Of a DNA stretch of 64,000 bases, positions 1-10,783 are shown piece after piece. The stretch spans positions 1 to 64,000 of the forward strand of contig JALJCO010010453.1 of assembly GCA_023101725.1 (NCBI GenBank). Reading direction: 5' to 3'. A program made the translations under genes and the position numbers. This stretch comes from Atherinomorus stipes (taxonomy: Eukaryota; Chordata; Actinopteri; Atheriniformes; Atherinidae). Each line of letters starts with the position of its first letter. The first letter of the stretch is position 1. Under the pieces are notes generated by a model, which saw nothing but the letters and a program-made list of their open reading frames with translations, did not search any database and was not told the origin of the DNA.

Positions 1-177
1 AAAGCAGAGGAAACAATCATTTTCATTTACTTCTTGGAGCAGTTTTAATACTGATGTAACCATCCATGTTTTACTCAGATTGAACAAATCTTCCACAAAC
101 AAATATGGGAATAAAAAGAAAAGTGACATTTTTCTTATCGGTCAAGAAAACTGAATAAAATTGAGGTGGCTACTCAC

Positions 178-235
178 TTGCGTTCACCTGGCACAAGGTA
201 AGGCCTACAGCCAGCAGGCACAGAAACCGAATCAT
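178..235 (-). CDS. First coding exon of an unidentified secreted protein (partial gene)
   Basis: The ATG is at 235-233 on the minus strand. The exon encodes a classic signal peptide, MIRFLCLLAVGLTLCQVNA, with a short basic start, a hydrophobic Leu-rich core and a small-residue cleavage site. It then runs into a consensus donor (GTGAGT, first bases at 177-176). An acceptor (TTTACAG) lies two bases before the ATG, so translation starts in exon 2. A non-coding exon 1 at about 621-690 ends at a donor GTAACT. The remaining exons lie below position 1 and are not in the window. A separate 5' UTR exon followed by a short signal-peptide exon is common in small secreted vertebrate proteins such as apolipoproteins and antimicrobial peptides. 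I do not recognise the family and assign no function. Confidence 0.6.
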
Positions 236-620
236 CTCTGTAAACAAAAAAAAGACATTTATTTACACACGTGTTTCAGCAAATAATTTAGCCTCTTCCA
301 TTCATAAGTTTCCATCAAATTGACCTAACATAGAGAATCCAAATGCAGTAACAAGCCTATTTAAAAATGGGCACATATTAGAGTATTTATTGCCGGTAAA
401 TAGCATATCAAATTAAATCAAACTTTATTCATATAGCACTTTTCATACAAAGAATGCTACACAAAGTAGCCTACTTTACAAAAATAAAAACAATAAAACA
501 CGAAACCCCGCCCCTCCCACCCCCCATATATTGACCCACGCACACATACATGTACACACTCGCATGCGCACACATAACACATATATGCTCTTTATATATA
601 AATATGAAATTGTGAGTTAC

Positions 621-690
621 CTCTGAAGAAGCTATTGGAGTCCTCTTATGTCCCCAATCCGCTTTGACTTAGCTGCTGCCAGAGGCCACT
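621..690 (-). other. 5' UTR exon 1 of the secreted-protein gene
   Basis: The minus-strand segment lies about 30 bases downstream of a TATA box and ends at a good donor (GAG, then GTAACT, at 620-615). It has no ATG opening a long frame. The start coordinate is inferred from the TATA spacing; the donor is read directly. Confidence 0.5.
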
Positions 691-714
691 GTCTTTCTCA
701 GCTGGCTGTTACTC

Positions 715-738
715 TATATATAGGCAAAAATGACGTCA
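715..738 (-). promoter_or_regulatory. TATA box plus cAMP-response element of the secreted-protein gene
   Basis: On the minus strand TATATATA occupies 722-715 and a perfect palindromic CRE, TGACGTCA, occupies 738-731, just upstream. The spacing fits transcription starting near 690 and running toward position 1. CRE next to TATA is a known arrangement for CREB/ATF-inducible genes. Inducibility here is inference. Confidence 0.6.
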
Positions 739-739
739 T

Positions 740-3700
740 TTCACGCAGTATTTAGTGTTAAGAATCTTGCAAGTAAGTTCTTTTTTTTTTCCTTCCTAGT
801 TCCTCTCCAGTCGTCCCTCATTGGATGACTTTGTCATGGAAACACACCTTCTATAACTTGAAAGAGCTGTTTTCCTTCTTTGTATAACATGCTGAGGTCA
901 ATAAGGAGTTAGTAGAGACAATAGTTGCTTTTTACTATAGAGGACAAAATTTGCTTAATTTCTTAGTAACTAATGAGAAACTAATGAGGAACAAGTCAGG
1001 GTCTAATTGTTCATTAATTATTTTTAACTTATAACTTATTATTCTTCTGTGAAATCTGATAGATTTGTTAATGATTCGCTTACTTAATGGTCAGTTAGTT
1101 ATAATATGAACAAAAACATAGCCAGGGATTAATGCTGAATAATGATAAATGTAAAAGTACACAGTATGAGATTTTGCTTCACTTCAGGGGCCACAAAAAG
1201 CTTATTGAATAGTTAGTTAATAATGAAGTATTGCAGGATGTTGGTCAAGTTTAGTCAGTGATGTTTGAGCAAATAGAACATGGAGTAATTAGATTTGGGG
1301 CTGTTGTCCAGCTGGTTTATCTGAACCACTCACCAGGAAAGTGGTAATTACTAGTGATTCCCAAATATTTACTCATGATCAAAGAATTATAGGTTAATTG
1401 CGTATGTAATAGTAACTTATGAGGAGCTTCTAATTTTCAATGATGAATCAGAAATTAGTCCTGATAAGGTTCCTTGTCGTTTTATGATTAACCCATAGGA
1501 GACCAAGACAGACTTTTCTCTGTTAACTGACTATTGAGTAATAATTTAGCCAATTTATCAGATTTCCCAAGAATTCAAAGCTTAAATAATCTTTAATAAA
1601 CACTTAGTCCCTGACTTATTCCTCACAAGTTTCTTATTAGTTACTGAGAAACTAAGCAAGTTTTGTGGCGTCTTTTGTTATGGGTTGCTGAAATAATGCA
1701 GTATATAAACAAATGTTTTTTAACTGAAGAAAAAGGGCTTATAACCGAGGTCACACAACATTATTATTTGATTTGTGCATCTATTGTGTGGTGTACTGTA
1801 TTGTAAACTGAATTTTTGAATAAAAAGGTACTGCACTGGAAATTGCAACCTCAGCATCTTTGTTTTCCTAATGTATTGTTTTATGTCAAATTAACAAGCT
1901 TCTGGTATGTTGTTATAATTAAAATACTTAATCAAACACATCTTAAACACTCTAAAATCGTTCCATTCAACTCAAAATTTTAAGGCAGCCCTTTAACTCA
2001 TAGCCCTTTAAGTTAAACTTTTTACAGTGAAATAAATGTATGAATAATACAAAGGCAACCCTTTGTCCTGTTTGTCCACAGAGCTGCTGAACTGCAAAAC
2101 TATATAAAAAAAAATATCATTCAAAACTTGTCACACATGGTTTTGAGCATAAAGTTTATAGTTTTAGATGAGTATAAATCCTTATGATTCTTTATTCAAG
2201 CGTTGACAGGGTTTAAAGTTTCCTCTGTATTTTTAAAGCCATGAACAATTATAACACACTTGTCTTCTCCAATTCTTTTGCGCGTGTATGTGATTTTTGT
2301 TCATTTCTGAATATTTAGACAAATATGAATATGATTTGTGATGAGACTATATCATTCAACCGAAGCCTGAGATTTTATTTCCATACTGTATGTTGAAGTG
2401 TCGCAAACAGCTCAACAATTTTGACACAACTTTCTTGAAAAGAAATATTGCAGGCTTTGGAGCACCCAGACAATAAAGCATCAAACTTCCCGTTGCATGA
2501 CAAGCAAAAAGAATGCTACTGTGATAAAATAGGCAGGAATACATTTCCTTGTTGGTCTATTTAAAGCTAACTTCCTAGTTTAAATTATGTTCATTTTCAA
2601 AATGCAACCTTTCAATATAGACCAGTAAAGTTTACTTTGTTTCACAGAATCTCACTTTGACTCACCTTATTGTCCTTTCGCTCAAAACAACAAATTTCTA
2701 TCCAAAGAAACACATTTGTGTCTCCTGTTTGATTAACTTTGGGAAAGTATAGACCTACACCTATGAGGCCTACATGGCGCAATTCCTGCGCTATTCCTGG
2801 TTTAAAATCAGCATGTCATTTGACTGTTAACATTACTCAAGTAAGTGCTTCAGTGTTGCAAAACACAACCTAAGCCCTTCTGTAAGTAGAAAATGTTGCT
2901 GATGCTTCACATACTGATTAATGTTTCCTCTTTGATCAAACAATAAGATTTTGACCAATGTGCTACGGAAATGTATGTATGGGGTCTGCATGAGTGCATC
3001 ATGTGCTCACAAATCAAAATTAAAAAGAATGAAGGGGACTAAACCACATGAAAGCAAATTAGGGCTGGTTTGACTGGTGTAGCGCCAGAGGTGATTCTAG
3101 GATCAGAGGTTTTCGGGGTGCTGAGCACCCAGAGAGCTGCCTGGCCAGGCAAGATGAATTTCATTGTTTTGTAACGTTTAACATTTCATTCCCACATTTA
3201 TGAAAGATAATCAAAACACTATTTGGGAAAGTCTGGGACTAATTATCTAGAGAGAAACTGTGGTAGAAGCTGATTTCCAAATTGAGCCTTGTTACAAAAT
3301 GAACCAGATCCACCAAAACCCACTTTTTTCCTCTTTATTTATAAAGTAGTTGATCATTTTCAAGCCTTAGTTTTAATTTGTATTAATCTAGCCTCCGGAA
3401 ACAAAATTGTTACTGCTGTTATTCAAAAATCCTTAGATTTATCTGGATGAGAGAAGCTTATTTTGGGCATGCAGGTGTTGTGTCTAAGCAGTGAACCAGA
3501 TCCATCAAAACCCCATTTATCCTCCTTATTAATAAAGATTCTGACAGTTTCCAAACTTACATTTAAAATATTTATCATAAAAACAATGTTAGGCTATTAG
3601 GCTACTGCTGCTATTTGAAATAGACCAGGTAGACGGGATCAAACCATTTTTGAAAGGTGGAGATTGCTGTACTTTAGTTGTGAAAATATAACATTTCAAC

Positions 3701-3960
3701 ATAGTACAGTCTGGTTTTTATACTTTTCATGTTTTAAAAGAAAGAACAAACAGTTAAAATATATACATATATTCTTTTTAAAAATCTAATTTTAGATGTG
3801 CTGGGATTCAATTAAGGGGTACTTCAACACCCCCAAAAATGGCCTAAGATTGCCTATGTGTAGAGCATTGGATTGGTTTGTAATTATAAAGGGCATTGTT
3901 CCTGCAATGTATAGAAACTTAAAGCAAGCATGTCAGACTGAACTTAAGAATGACTTAAGA
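740..3960. other. AT-rich intergenic DNA, no gene seen
   Basis: Stop codons are frequent in all frames, and the longest open stretches are short and of simple composition. No splice-bounded conserved exon, RNA gene or recognisable transposon end was seen. Confidence 0.5.
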
Positions 3961-3977
3961 AATAGTTTACTATTAGT

Positions 3978-3978
3978 G

Positions 3979-4060
<82 letters not shown>
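3978..4060. repeat. (TA)n microsatellite
   Basis: About 40 uninterrupted TA units. The open frame across it (a run of alternating Tyr and Ile) is an artefact of the repeat. Confidence 0.95.
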
Positions 4061-4061
<1 letters not shown>

Positions 4062-4264
4062 GTTATTAAAATTAATGTCATTAAAAACAAATAATGCCTT
4101 TAAACTGCACATCTTAATGGCATTAAGAAACTTTTTTTTTTTTTTTTACATTACAAGGCATTATATCTGTCAGTTTTCTTGGATCATATCTTTCATGCGG
4201 AAATTCGGATAATTTTTTTTCTGTTTTAATGTAGGCTTTTTGTTTACAGTGAGACCATTTTTTT

Positions 4265-4278
4265 GGGGGGGGGGGGGG
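4265..4278. repeat. G homopolymer
   Basis: Fourteen consecutive G residues in a T-rich context; a likely place for length error. Confidence 0.9.
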
Positions 4279-4639
4279 TATATTGTTTTGTTTTGTTTGT
4301 TTGTCCTTTTTTTAAAAAAAAAGGAAAAAAGGTCTGCAGTTTGCATTTTTGCATAATCTATCTAATCTGTGTGTGTTTGTGTGGTTTGTCAGGCAGGTTT
4401 TTCAATGTTCAAAAGTAGGTCAAAGTAAAAAAAAAAAAAAAGTTGCAGTCCTGATTTTTGTTAGAGTTCTAAGTCTTCAATGGTTATAAAATACATATGA
4501 AAAATATAAATTATGCCTTCAAGTGTATTTTTTTCATGATTTATAGGCCAAATATATTATTCATTATGCTTAAAGTACTAATCCATTTTAGGATCAGAAT
4601 AGGAATTTCTGTTGTGCTCAAACTATTTGAACACCATTT

Positions 4640-5120
4640 GAATTAAAAGCAAGGCAGGTTCATTTCTGCTGGACATTTCATGTACAAGACAATACAATGT
4701 GCTTTCAATAAAACAAAAGTATTACAGTGGGGTGCAGAAGATGTAAATACATTCCAAACTAACTTTGAAATCACTAAAAGAGTTGAATAAAGGTGAAAGG
4801 AGCACAAATAAAATAAGATAAAATGCAAGAAATAAAAGTTACTGTGTGAGGAATAAACAGTTATTTGATAAAAGGCAGCAGCAAATAGAAATGTCTTTAA
4901 CCTTGATTTGAAGCAGCTGAGAGTTTCAGCAGACCTGCAGTTTGCTGGGAATTTGTTCCTCATTTGAATAGCTTTAAAACTATGTTTTGTTCATGTTCTG
5001 TGAATAGAAAGTAGACTTGACTCTGATGACCTGAAGGATCTGGCTGGTTCATTTGGTCGTAAACCATTCCGTGCTTTGCAAACTAATAGCAGGATTTGAG
5101 GTCAATTCTCTGACAGACAG
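4640..5120 (-). mobile_element. Degenerate LINE C-terminal fragment (L2/CR1 type)
   Basis: On the minus strand the frame ending near 4860 contains RNKFPANCRSAETLSCFKSR followed by LKTFLF. This resembles the conserved end of fish L2/CR1 reverse transcriptases (lWN.LP..iRsA.tv..FKsrLKT.LF). The reading frame is otherwise degraded and no intact reverse-transcriptase core is present. Confidence 0.5.
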
Positions 5121-5143
5121 GAAGTTTCTATAGCTTATATCAT

Positions 5144-5330
5144 TGGTGTCCAAAGTCGGTCTTCAAGGGCCGCTCTCCTGACGGTTTTCCATGCCTCCTT
5201 ACACCAGCACAGCTGACTCAAATTAAATGAATCTAAAAGCCTATGAATTTGAGTCAGGTGTGTGATGTAGAAGGAAGACATGGAAAACCTGCAGGATTGT
5301 GGCCCTTGAGGACCGGAGCTGGACACCCCT
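5144..5330. mobile_element. Palindromic MITE, GGTGTCC family (complete copy)
   Basis: The left arm begins GGTGTCCAAAGTCGGTC and contains CATGCCTCC and TGACTCAAATT. The right arm repeats these in inverted orientation and ends GAGCTGGACACC. The two arms of roughly 85-90 bp form an imperfect inverted repeat. The same family appears split at 10696-10783 and 13066-13146. Confidence 0.75.
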
Positions 5331-5455
5331 GGCCTATATAATGTACATGAAGGGTGCACTCATCTGACCTTGCAGCAAAAAAGTAAATGTCTTGTCCTGA
5401 TATTTGGTTATACAAGCTCAGTTTGTGTGATTGTGTTCACATGATCTAAATGATT

Positions 5456-5490
5456 GGGGGGGGGGGGGGGGGGTTTGTTGTTGTTGTTGT
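5456..5490. repeat. G18 homopolymer followed by (GTT)n
   Basis: Eighteen G residues at 5456-5473, then a short GTT microsatellite. Confidence 0.9.
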
Positions 5491-5770
5491 TTTGAGTACA
5501 TCTACAGTGATGTCAGCATGAAGTAAGACTGTGCATGCTATCATCACAGTCAATAAATTTACTAAATGAGTGGATGACAGGAGAGTGATTGTTGCATTCA
5601 GAAGGGAGTCAGCAGGTGAGAGGTGCATACAGAGTATCATAACTTGTTTTTTTCTCTCTTTGTTTTGCACCTGCATGCACCACCCACAGCCAGAACCTAT
5701 TTCTAACAATGGTGACAGCATTTCACAAACATGTAGCAGTTTAATAGTCCTGTCCCATTTAATTTCTTAA

Positions 5771-6612
5771 AGGGGAAGTTCAGCATTTTTGACAAAGGGC
5801 CTGATTTACAAGTGAGCCAGGATGCTACTGATCACTGAAGACAGTTTCAACATATGTCATCCCGTTATTCTAGTTCCAGGAGGTTGCCGATGCTAATGCT
5901 AGTGGAAGTCAATAGAAATCTGCTAGCCTGTCATTAAAACCAATCTTATCCACTCCACAGAAGATCCGAGGCCAATCAGCAAGATTATCTGTGTAAATGC
6001 CGTGTTAAACTAGTAAACTCGTGTGTTAAACTAGTAAAACTAGCCTTGTATGACTAATTTTGCATTACATAATGAGGAACTACTTTCTTACCAGCTTACT
6101 ACCTTTGCCAGTGTATTCTGGTTCATAGAGACATGATGACAGTTAGTTAGATGAAAAAAGTTCAAAATCATCTTAAATTCCGACATATCCTCATGCCTTT
6201 CAGACGCGGTCGTATTTTAGACTTTATATTTCTGTAATCAGATTCCTTCATGCACGTAGCAACAGATGACATCACTCCGCTGCCAAATACAGGAAGTAAA
6301 ACTTTGTAAAGTTTCTCAGCAGCAACAATCAAAATGCAACGAAATGCAGGTTAGTTTGATTTGTAACATTATTCTGTTAACACGGCATAGTCTGAAGTTA
6401 GAAATGATTCGCCTCGTATGTTCTGTGGAGTGGATAAGATTGTTATTAATGGTAGGCTAGCAGATTCCTATTGACTTCCATTAGCATTAGCATCGGCGAC
6501 CCACTGGAACTAGAATAACGGAATGAAATATGCTGAAACCGTCTTCAGTGATCAGTAGTATTCTGGCTCACTGGAAAATGAGGCCCTATGTCAAAAATCC
6601 TGAACTTCCCCT
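5771..6612. mobile_element. Long-TIR non-autonomous DNA transposon with TTAA target duplication
   Basis: The element starts AGGGGAAGTTCAGCATTTTTGACA-like and ends with its inverted complement, GAACTTCCCCT. It is flanked on both sides by TTAA (5767-5770 and 6613-6616). The inverted repeats extend roughly 200 bp inward: the blocks around GATCACTGAAGAC, TTCTAGTTCCAG and AATCTTATCCACTCCAC recur inverted. No transposase frame remains. TTAA target duplication is typical of piggyBac and Kolobok superfamilies; the choice between them is inference. Confidence 0.8.
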
Positions 6613-7076
6613 TTAACTGGTAGCATAATAAAACTAATTATGAAAAAATGAATAGAGACAGAAAGTTGTGGGGAAAGTTTAAGGGTAGATTAATTTTATC
6701 CCTGGGGCAAAAAAAATAAGGATACGCCTTAAATCATGTCTAGTTGTAGATATGCTTGTCATCTGAACTCTGTGGTTAACTCTGTACCTACTTGACAACA
6801 GTCACACCTGTTGTGGCAGACTTTTCTTCCGTTGTTGAAATTCCCTAAACTGGGTGATGGATTTGCAGTGACCTTTAAATCTTCCTGAGAGATCAGATTT
6901 TATAAGCGTAGACAATAAATAACCATCCATGTATCTTGCTTCATCCTACAGTATTCATGGGTAAGGTTGGAGCCTCTCTAAGCTAAGAGGTGAAGTATGA
7001 GCAAATAATAAACACCATGGACAGGTTGCCAATTGATCAAAAGAACATTTAGGGCTGGTGAATAGGTAATCATAGG

Positions 7077-7214
7077 TGCTTTCGGACTGTAGGAACCTTT
7101 TGGAGTTCCTATAACCTTTTCAGGAACTGGGCCGTTTTTTTGGCATTTGGACATATAGGAACTAGGGACCTCGACCCTCAGTTCCTATAACCTTTTTAGC
7201 TCCTAGTCCGAAGC
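7077..7214. repeat. Imperfect inverted repeat, possible DNA-transposon end
   Basis: GCTTTCGGACTGTAGGAACC on the left is mirrored by AGCTCCTAGTCCGAAGC on the right, and the block TTCCTATAACCTTTT occurs twice. It looks like a palindromic transposon terminus. A matching distal end was not identified with confidence. Confidence 0.45.
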
Positions 7215-7499
7215 AGGGTCTTTTTAGGGTTCCATAGGAACTAAAATACGTAGATGTTTGGTGATTGGTAGAACTGGCAAGCTGCGCCCCTTGCGTGATC
7301 TCTGCTTCTTCTGGCCCCGCCATATAAGTCCCACAGCTGTTTACCTGTTTAACTGTTTACCGAGATCGTAATAACAACAAGAACTATTACAATAGGAGTG
7401 TGCCAACTCATTATTAAATCGATCACAATGGTAAACATCCTGGATCGATAACTACTGTATTCTGAAATGTTCAAAAGCAATTATTTTCATACGAATTTA

Positions 7500-7910
7500 A
7501 TTACCCAAATACAGCTGCAAAGTGTGGCAGTAGAATCTGCGGCTGCTGCTCAGACACTTTTGTGGATAGATCGTCCACTAAAGTGTCCGGGCGCACCTCA
7601 ACAAAGGGTAAACAAGACGTTATGCATATGACCGTGAGAAGGGAAATCTGGTAAGTTAGCTTTTATAACAGCTTTGAATAAAAGAGATGGAAAACTCTGG
7701 AAAATTGTGTCAGTACAATCTGCGCCACTTTAGTGGACGAACCCCGGTCCGTCCACTATAGTGTCCGGGTGCTCTTCAACGAAAGTTTAACAAGACATCA
7801 GTAGGGCAGCTTTCCAACGGGGGCTGTTCTGTTACGTGATACAAATAACTGTGATGATGGATAGCTGTTAAGCTAGCTTTTATAATAGCTTTGAATAAAA
7901 GAGATGAGAA
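7500..7910 (+). repeat. Diverged tandem duplication, about 180-217 bp unit
   Basis: Two successive units share, in order, a GTCCACTA..AGTGTCCGGG block (7573 and 7751), an AACAAGAC block, and the block GCTTTGAATAAAAGAGATG (7671 and 7888). The offset between matching blocks changes from 178 to 217, so indels separate the copies. No coding frame spans it. Confidence 0.6.
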
Positions 7911-8069
7911 ACCTCAGTTTTGTATTAGATCTGCTGGGGCATAAATTTGTCACTGTCGCAGATGATTGCGTCAAAATGGTCCCTATCAAGGTCCTTCCTA
8001 ATGTGCGAACGCAAACTGATGGGGAGGGGTAGTTCTTATAACTAAAACCCAGATGGATTGTGGGTAGTG

Positions 8070-8290
8070 GGTAGCATAGTGGTAATTTCACAGGCCCTGG
8101 CACAGCAGGGCGCCTTGAGACCCCGACAAGGCAAACCGGCAAACCACTGTGGACCCCTGAGCAAGGTCCTTAACCCCACCAACTGCTCCCTGGGCTGCTT
8201 TAAATAGCAGCACTGCTCTCAGGTTCAACCTGAGATGGGCTAAATGCAGAGAATAAATTTCCCTAATTGGCACTCCAATTGGGATTAATA
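8070..8290 (+). mobile_element. SINE or LINE tail of the AAGGTCCTTAACCCC type
   Basis: It contains GAGCAAGGTCCTTAACCCC, CAACTGCTCCCTGGGCTGC and a terminal AATAAATTTCCC. These motifs recur in many fish SINE/L2 tails. The family name is not assigned. Confidence 0.5.
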
Positions 8291-8485
8291 ATGTATACCC
8301 TTTTTTTTATAGGAACTGCATGACACTTCACACAAAGGATCAATTCAGAATTACCAGTTTACCTAACATTTTGTTTTTGGGCAATGGGAGGAGGAGTATC
8401 CAGAGAGAACCCACACATGCAGAGAGAACATGCAAAGTAAACACAGTAAACCACTATAGCGTGTAGTGCAACTGCCAAACAGTAC

Positions 8486-8705
8486 ATGGACAGCTGAAGC
8501 TCAGTTGGAAGAGCAGTCGTCCGTCAACCGGAGGGTAAGTGGGTCAATTCCAAGCTTCCCAAAATGTAAGTGTCCTTGGGCAAGACACTGAACCCCAGGT
8601 TGTTTCCCAATGTGCCTATCGGTGGTGTGTGACTGGGTGATTGTGACATGTAGGCATAGTGTAAAGTGCTTTGAGCGGTCAACATGACTGGAAAAGCACT
8701 ATATA
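8486..8705 (+). mobile_element. tRNA-derived SINE
   Basis: An A-box-like AGCTCAGTTGGAAGAGC is followed after about 35 bases by a B-box-like GGGTCAATTCC, giving a degenerate RNA polymerase III promoter. The body then carries CCTTGGGCAAGACACTGAACCCC-type sequence and a tail with AAAGTGCTTTGAGCGGTC, which is characteristic of percomorph SINEs. It is not a functional tRNA gene: the acceptor arms do not pair. Confidence 0.75.
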
Positions 8706-8890
8706 CAGCGAGTACAGAAAGTATTCAGACCCCTCTAAACTTTTCACACTTTGTTTCATTGCAGCCATTTGCCAAAATCAAAAAATCTAATTTTATTTCT
8801 CATTAATGAATCATCTTGACAGAAAAAAAACAGAAATGTAAAAATTTTTGCAAATTTATTAAAAAAAGAAAAACTGAAATATCATATTAG
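8706..8890 (+). mobile_element. Tc1-like transposon terminal fragment
   Basis: The block GAGTACAGAAAGTATTCAGACCCC and the following TTTCACACTTTGTTTCATTG-type sequence resemble the inverted terminal region of fish Tc1/mariner elements. Only one end is visible. Confidence 0.55.
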
Positions 8891-8959
8891 GCTGGCATCC
8901 AGTCTGGCTCATGTCAGTCAAAAGGATATGCCCCTAGTAATGTGTAATTTCAAAATTAG

Positions 8960-9230
8960 ATAACATCTAAACGGATGAGTTATTAAAAAAATTCACCTCC
9001 GTCACAGTTGACATGAAGGTAAACTTGACCTATTAAACCTAAAAAACAATTTTTTGAACGAGGCTGTAAATATGTTTTTTTCTGCTGTGAAGTTGGCCTT
9101 GTTAACATCGGAGTCTATGGGGATATGCTCTATTTTGGAGCCAGCCCCCAACGGATCAAGAAAGAACTACAATTATTAAACCAAACTTCCGGGCTTCACA
9201 CTTGGTTAAATGCTAAAACTGAATTTTTCA
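8960..9230 (+). repeat. Dispersed repeat copy 1 (shared with 39690-39900)
   Basis: It shares CACAGTTGACATGAAGGTAA, then TTTCTGCTGTGAAGTT and GGAGTCTATGGGGAT-type blocks, in the same order and orientation as 39690-39900. No coding content; family not identified. Confidence 0.7.
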
Positions 9231-9534
9231 CTTTAGATTAATGTAATTAAAAAAAAAAAAAAACAACAACTTAGTTTTAGTTAACTTGACCCTCCATTCG
9301 GATAGAGAAAATAACAAATGTATAGTAAGTAGCTGAAACAACCCAAAAATGTGAAATAATTTCACCCAGTGTTTGAATGAGAGATGGGATGTATGGCTCT
9401 TTGAAGGGAGCTGGATCTTGAGGAGCTGTTCCTTCTAAAGAACCATTCAAAACACTGGCTCGTTCTGATTTTTTATTGCAGAGCTGAATCAACAGTAATC
9501 AATCTTTATCAGGTAAAAAATCAATGGTAGCAGT

Positions 9535-9930
9535 AGGACTGCATGGTGGCGTGGTGGTTAGCACTGCAGCCTCACTGTAAGGAGGTCGCTTGTTTGAGCC
9601 TGGGCTGGGGAGGGGTTTGAATAATTCCAACAGTGGCCTTCCTGTGTGGAGTTCGCATGTTCTATGGTGTATGCGTGGGTTCTCTCCGGGTACTCCAGCT
9701 TCATCCCACCATCCAAAGACATGAATGTTAGGTTAATTGGTCACTAAATTGTCCCTAGGAGTGAATGTGAATGTGAGTGTATGTGCTTGTCTGTCTTCCT
9801 GTGTTGGCCCTGCGACAGACTGGCGACCTGTCCAATATGTACCCTGCCTCTCGCCTGATAATAGCTGGGTCCTGTGACCCTGAACTGGATAAGCGGTATG
9901 GAAAATAAAGAAGGATGAAAATCACTGGTA
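9535..9930 (+). mobile_element. Abundant fish interspersed repeat (GTGGTTAGCACTG ... GATAAGCGGT type)
   Basis: It starts with GTGGCGTGGTGGTTAGCACTG and passes through TGCGTGGGTTCTCTCCGGGT, TCCAAAGACATGAATGTTAG, GCGACAGACTGGCGACCTGT and GCCTCTCGCC, ending in GGATAAGCGGTATGGAAAA. This is a very common ray-finned fish repeat. A tail in the opposite orientation is at 47400-47505, and a degraded start is at about 19057-19260. Confidence 0.8.
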
Positions 9931-10254
9931 GCAATTTAAAAGGAAAGATTTGGTTTGGAATAATTCAAACTTACACATTCCATCAATGTATGTACTTGGT
10001 TGGTGGGAAATATTCTGAATTATTTGTCACATTTTTCATTAATCATGCACTTTCACTGTAAACGTTTTATAAGGTCACCGAGCTTTGACAGTGAGTGAGT
10101 TTGACAGTGAATTTGTACTCACCAAGACACTTTGCGGCACAACAAAAACTAAGCTGGCTGCAATTAACTTCCATGCAAAATAACTTTATTGAAAAGGTTT
10201 GAAACCTCGACCAGTTTGTGTTTCATGGGGACAGCGTAACCGCACAAGGAAGTG

Positions 10255-10460
10255 GGGGGGGGGGGCGGATGTGACGTCAGTGTGACGACGCGCGTTGGTC
10301 TCATTCACAACAACAGTAAAGTTCATTGAAAAAACATTCACCACAACAATGACGTTGGTGAGCAACTGCTTTCAACTGTGTTGAAAACTTTCACGTTTGC
10401 CTAGTAAATCCTTAGTCATCTTTACCTTTCTGCTCTTCCTTTGTGGATATCCAGCGACAC
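10255..10460 (+). other. GC/CpG-rich patch with CRE and an orphan signal-peptide-like exon
   Basis: A G-run is followed by TGACGTCA and several CG dinucleotides (GACGACGCGCG), unusual for this AT-rich region. About 125 bases downstream a frame opens at 10397 with SKSLVIFTFLLFLCGY and then PATRG, which resembles a signal peptide, and it ends at a donor-like GTGAGT. The frame has no ATG: the first codon is TTG and a stop lies five codons upstream. It could be a decayed first exon or chance. Confidence 0.3.
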
Positions 10461-10695
10461 GTGGTGAGTTTTTATTTGCGCATGCAGTGTCTTGTTCTAG
10501 GTTTGGAGCGTCACACTTTAATCACCATAGTGCCACCCATTGCCTTGTAGCATGTACTACAGCTGTTTCATGGGGATGGTGAAACCTTTCCCCGGATTTC
10601 TGCTATCGGTTTCACACCTGAACCGGCTTCTGCTCCGTGTGGACTAGGTCCGTATGACAATCTTCAAATGATAAATGTATTGCATTGGTCTAATG

Positions 10696-10783
10696 CAGGG
10701 GTGTCCAGCTCCGGTCCTCGAGGGCCACAATCCTGAAGCTCTTCCATGTCTCCCTTCTCCAACACGCATCTGACTCAAATTCA
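10696..10783 (+). mobile_element. Left half of a split GGTGTCC-family MITE
   Basis: CAGGGGTGTCCAGCTCCGG through CATCTGACTCAAATTCA matches one arm of the complete copy at 5144-5330. It stops abruptly where the LINE at 10784 begins. The other arm resumes at 13066. Confidence 0.65.

Noticed and set aside
3796..4212. 138-codon open frame
   Set aside because: Open only because it crosses the (TA)n microsatellite; no conserved residues.
8486..8560. Possible tRNA gene
   Set aside because: A- and B-box-like sequences are present but arms do not fold; it is the head of a SINE.
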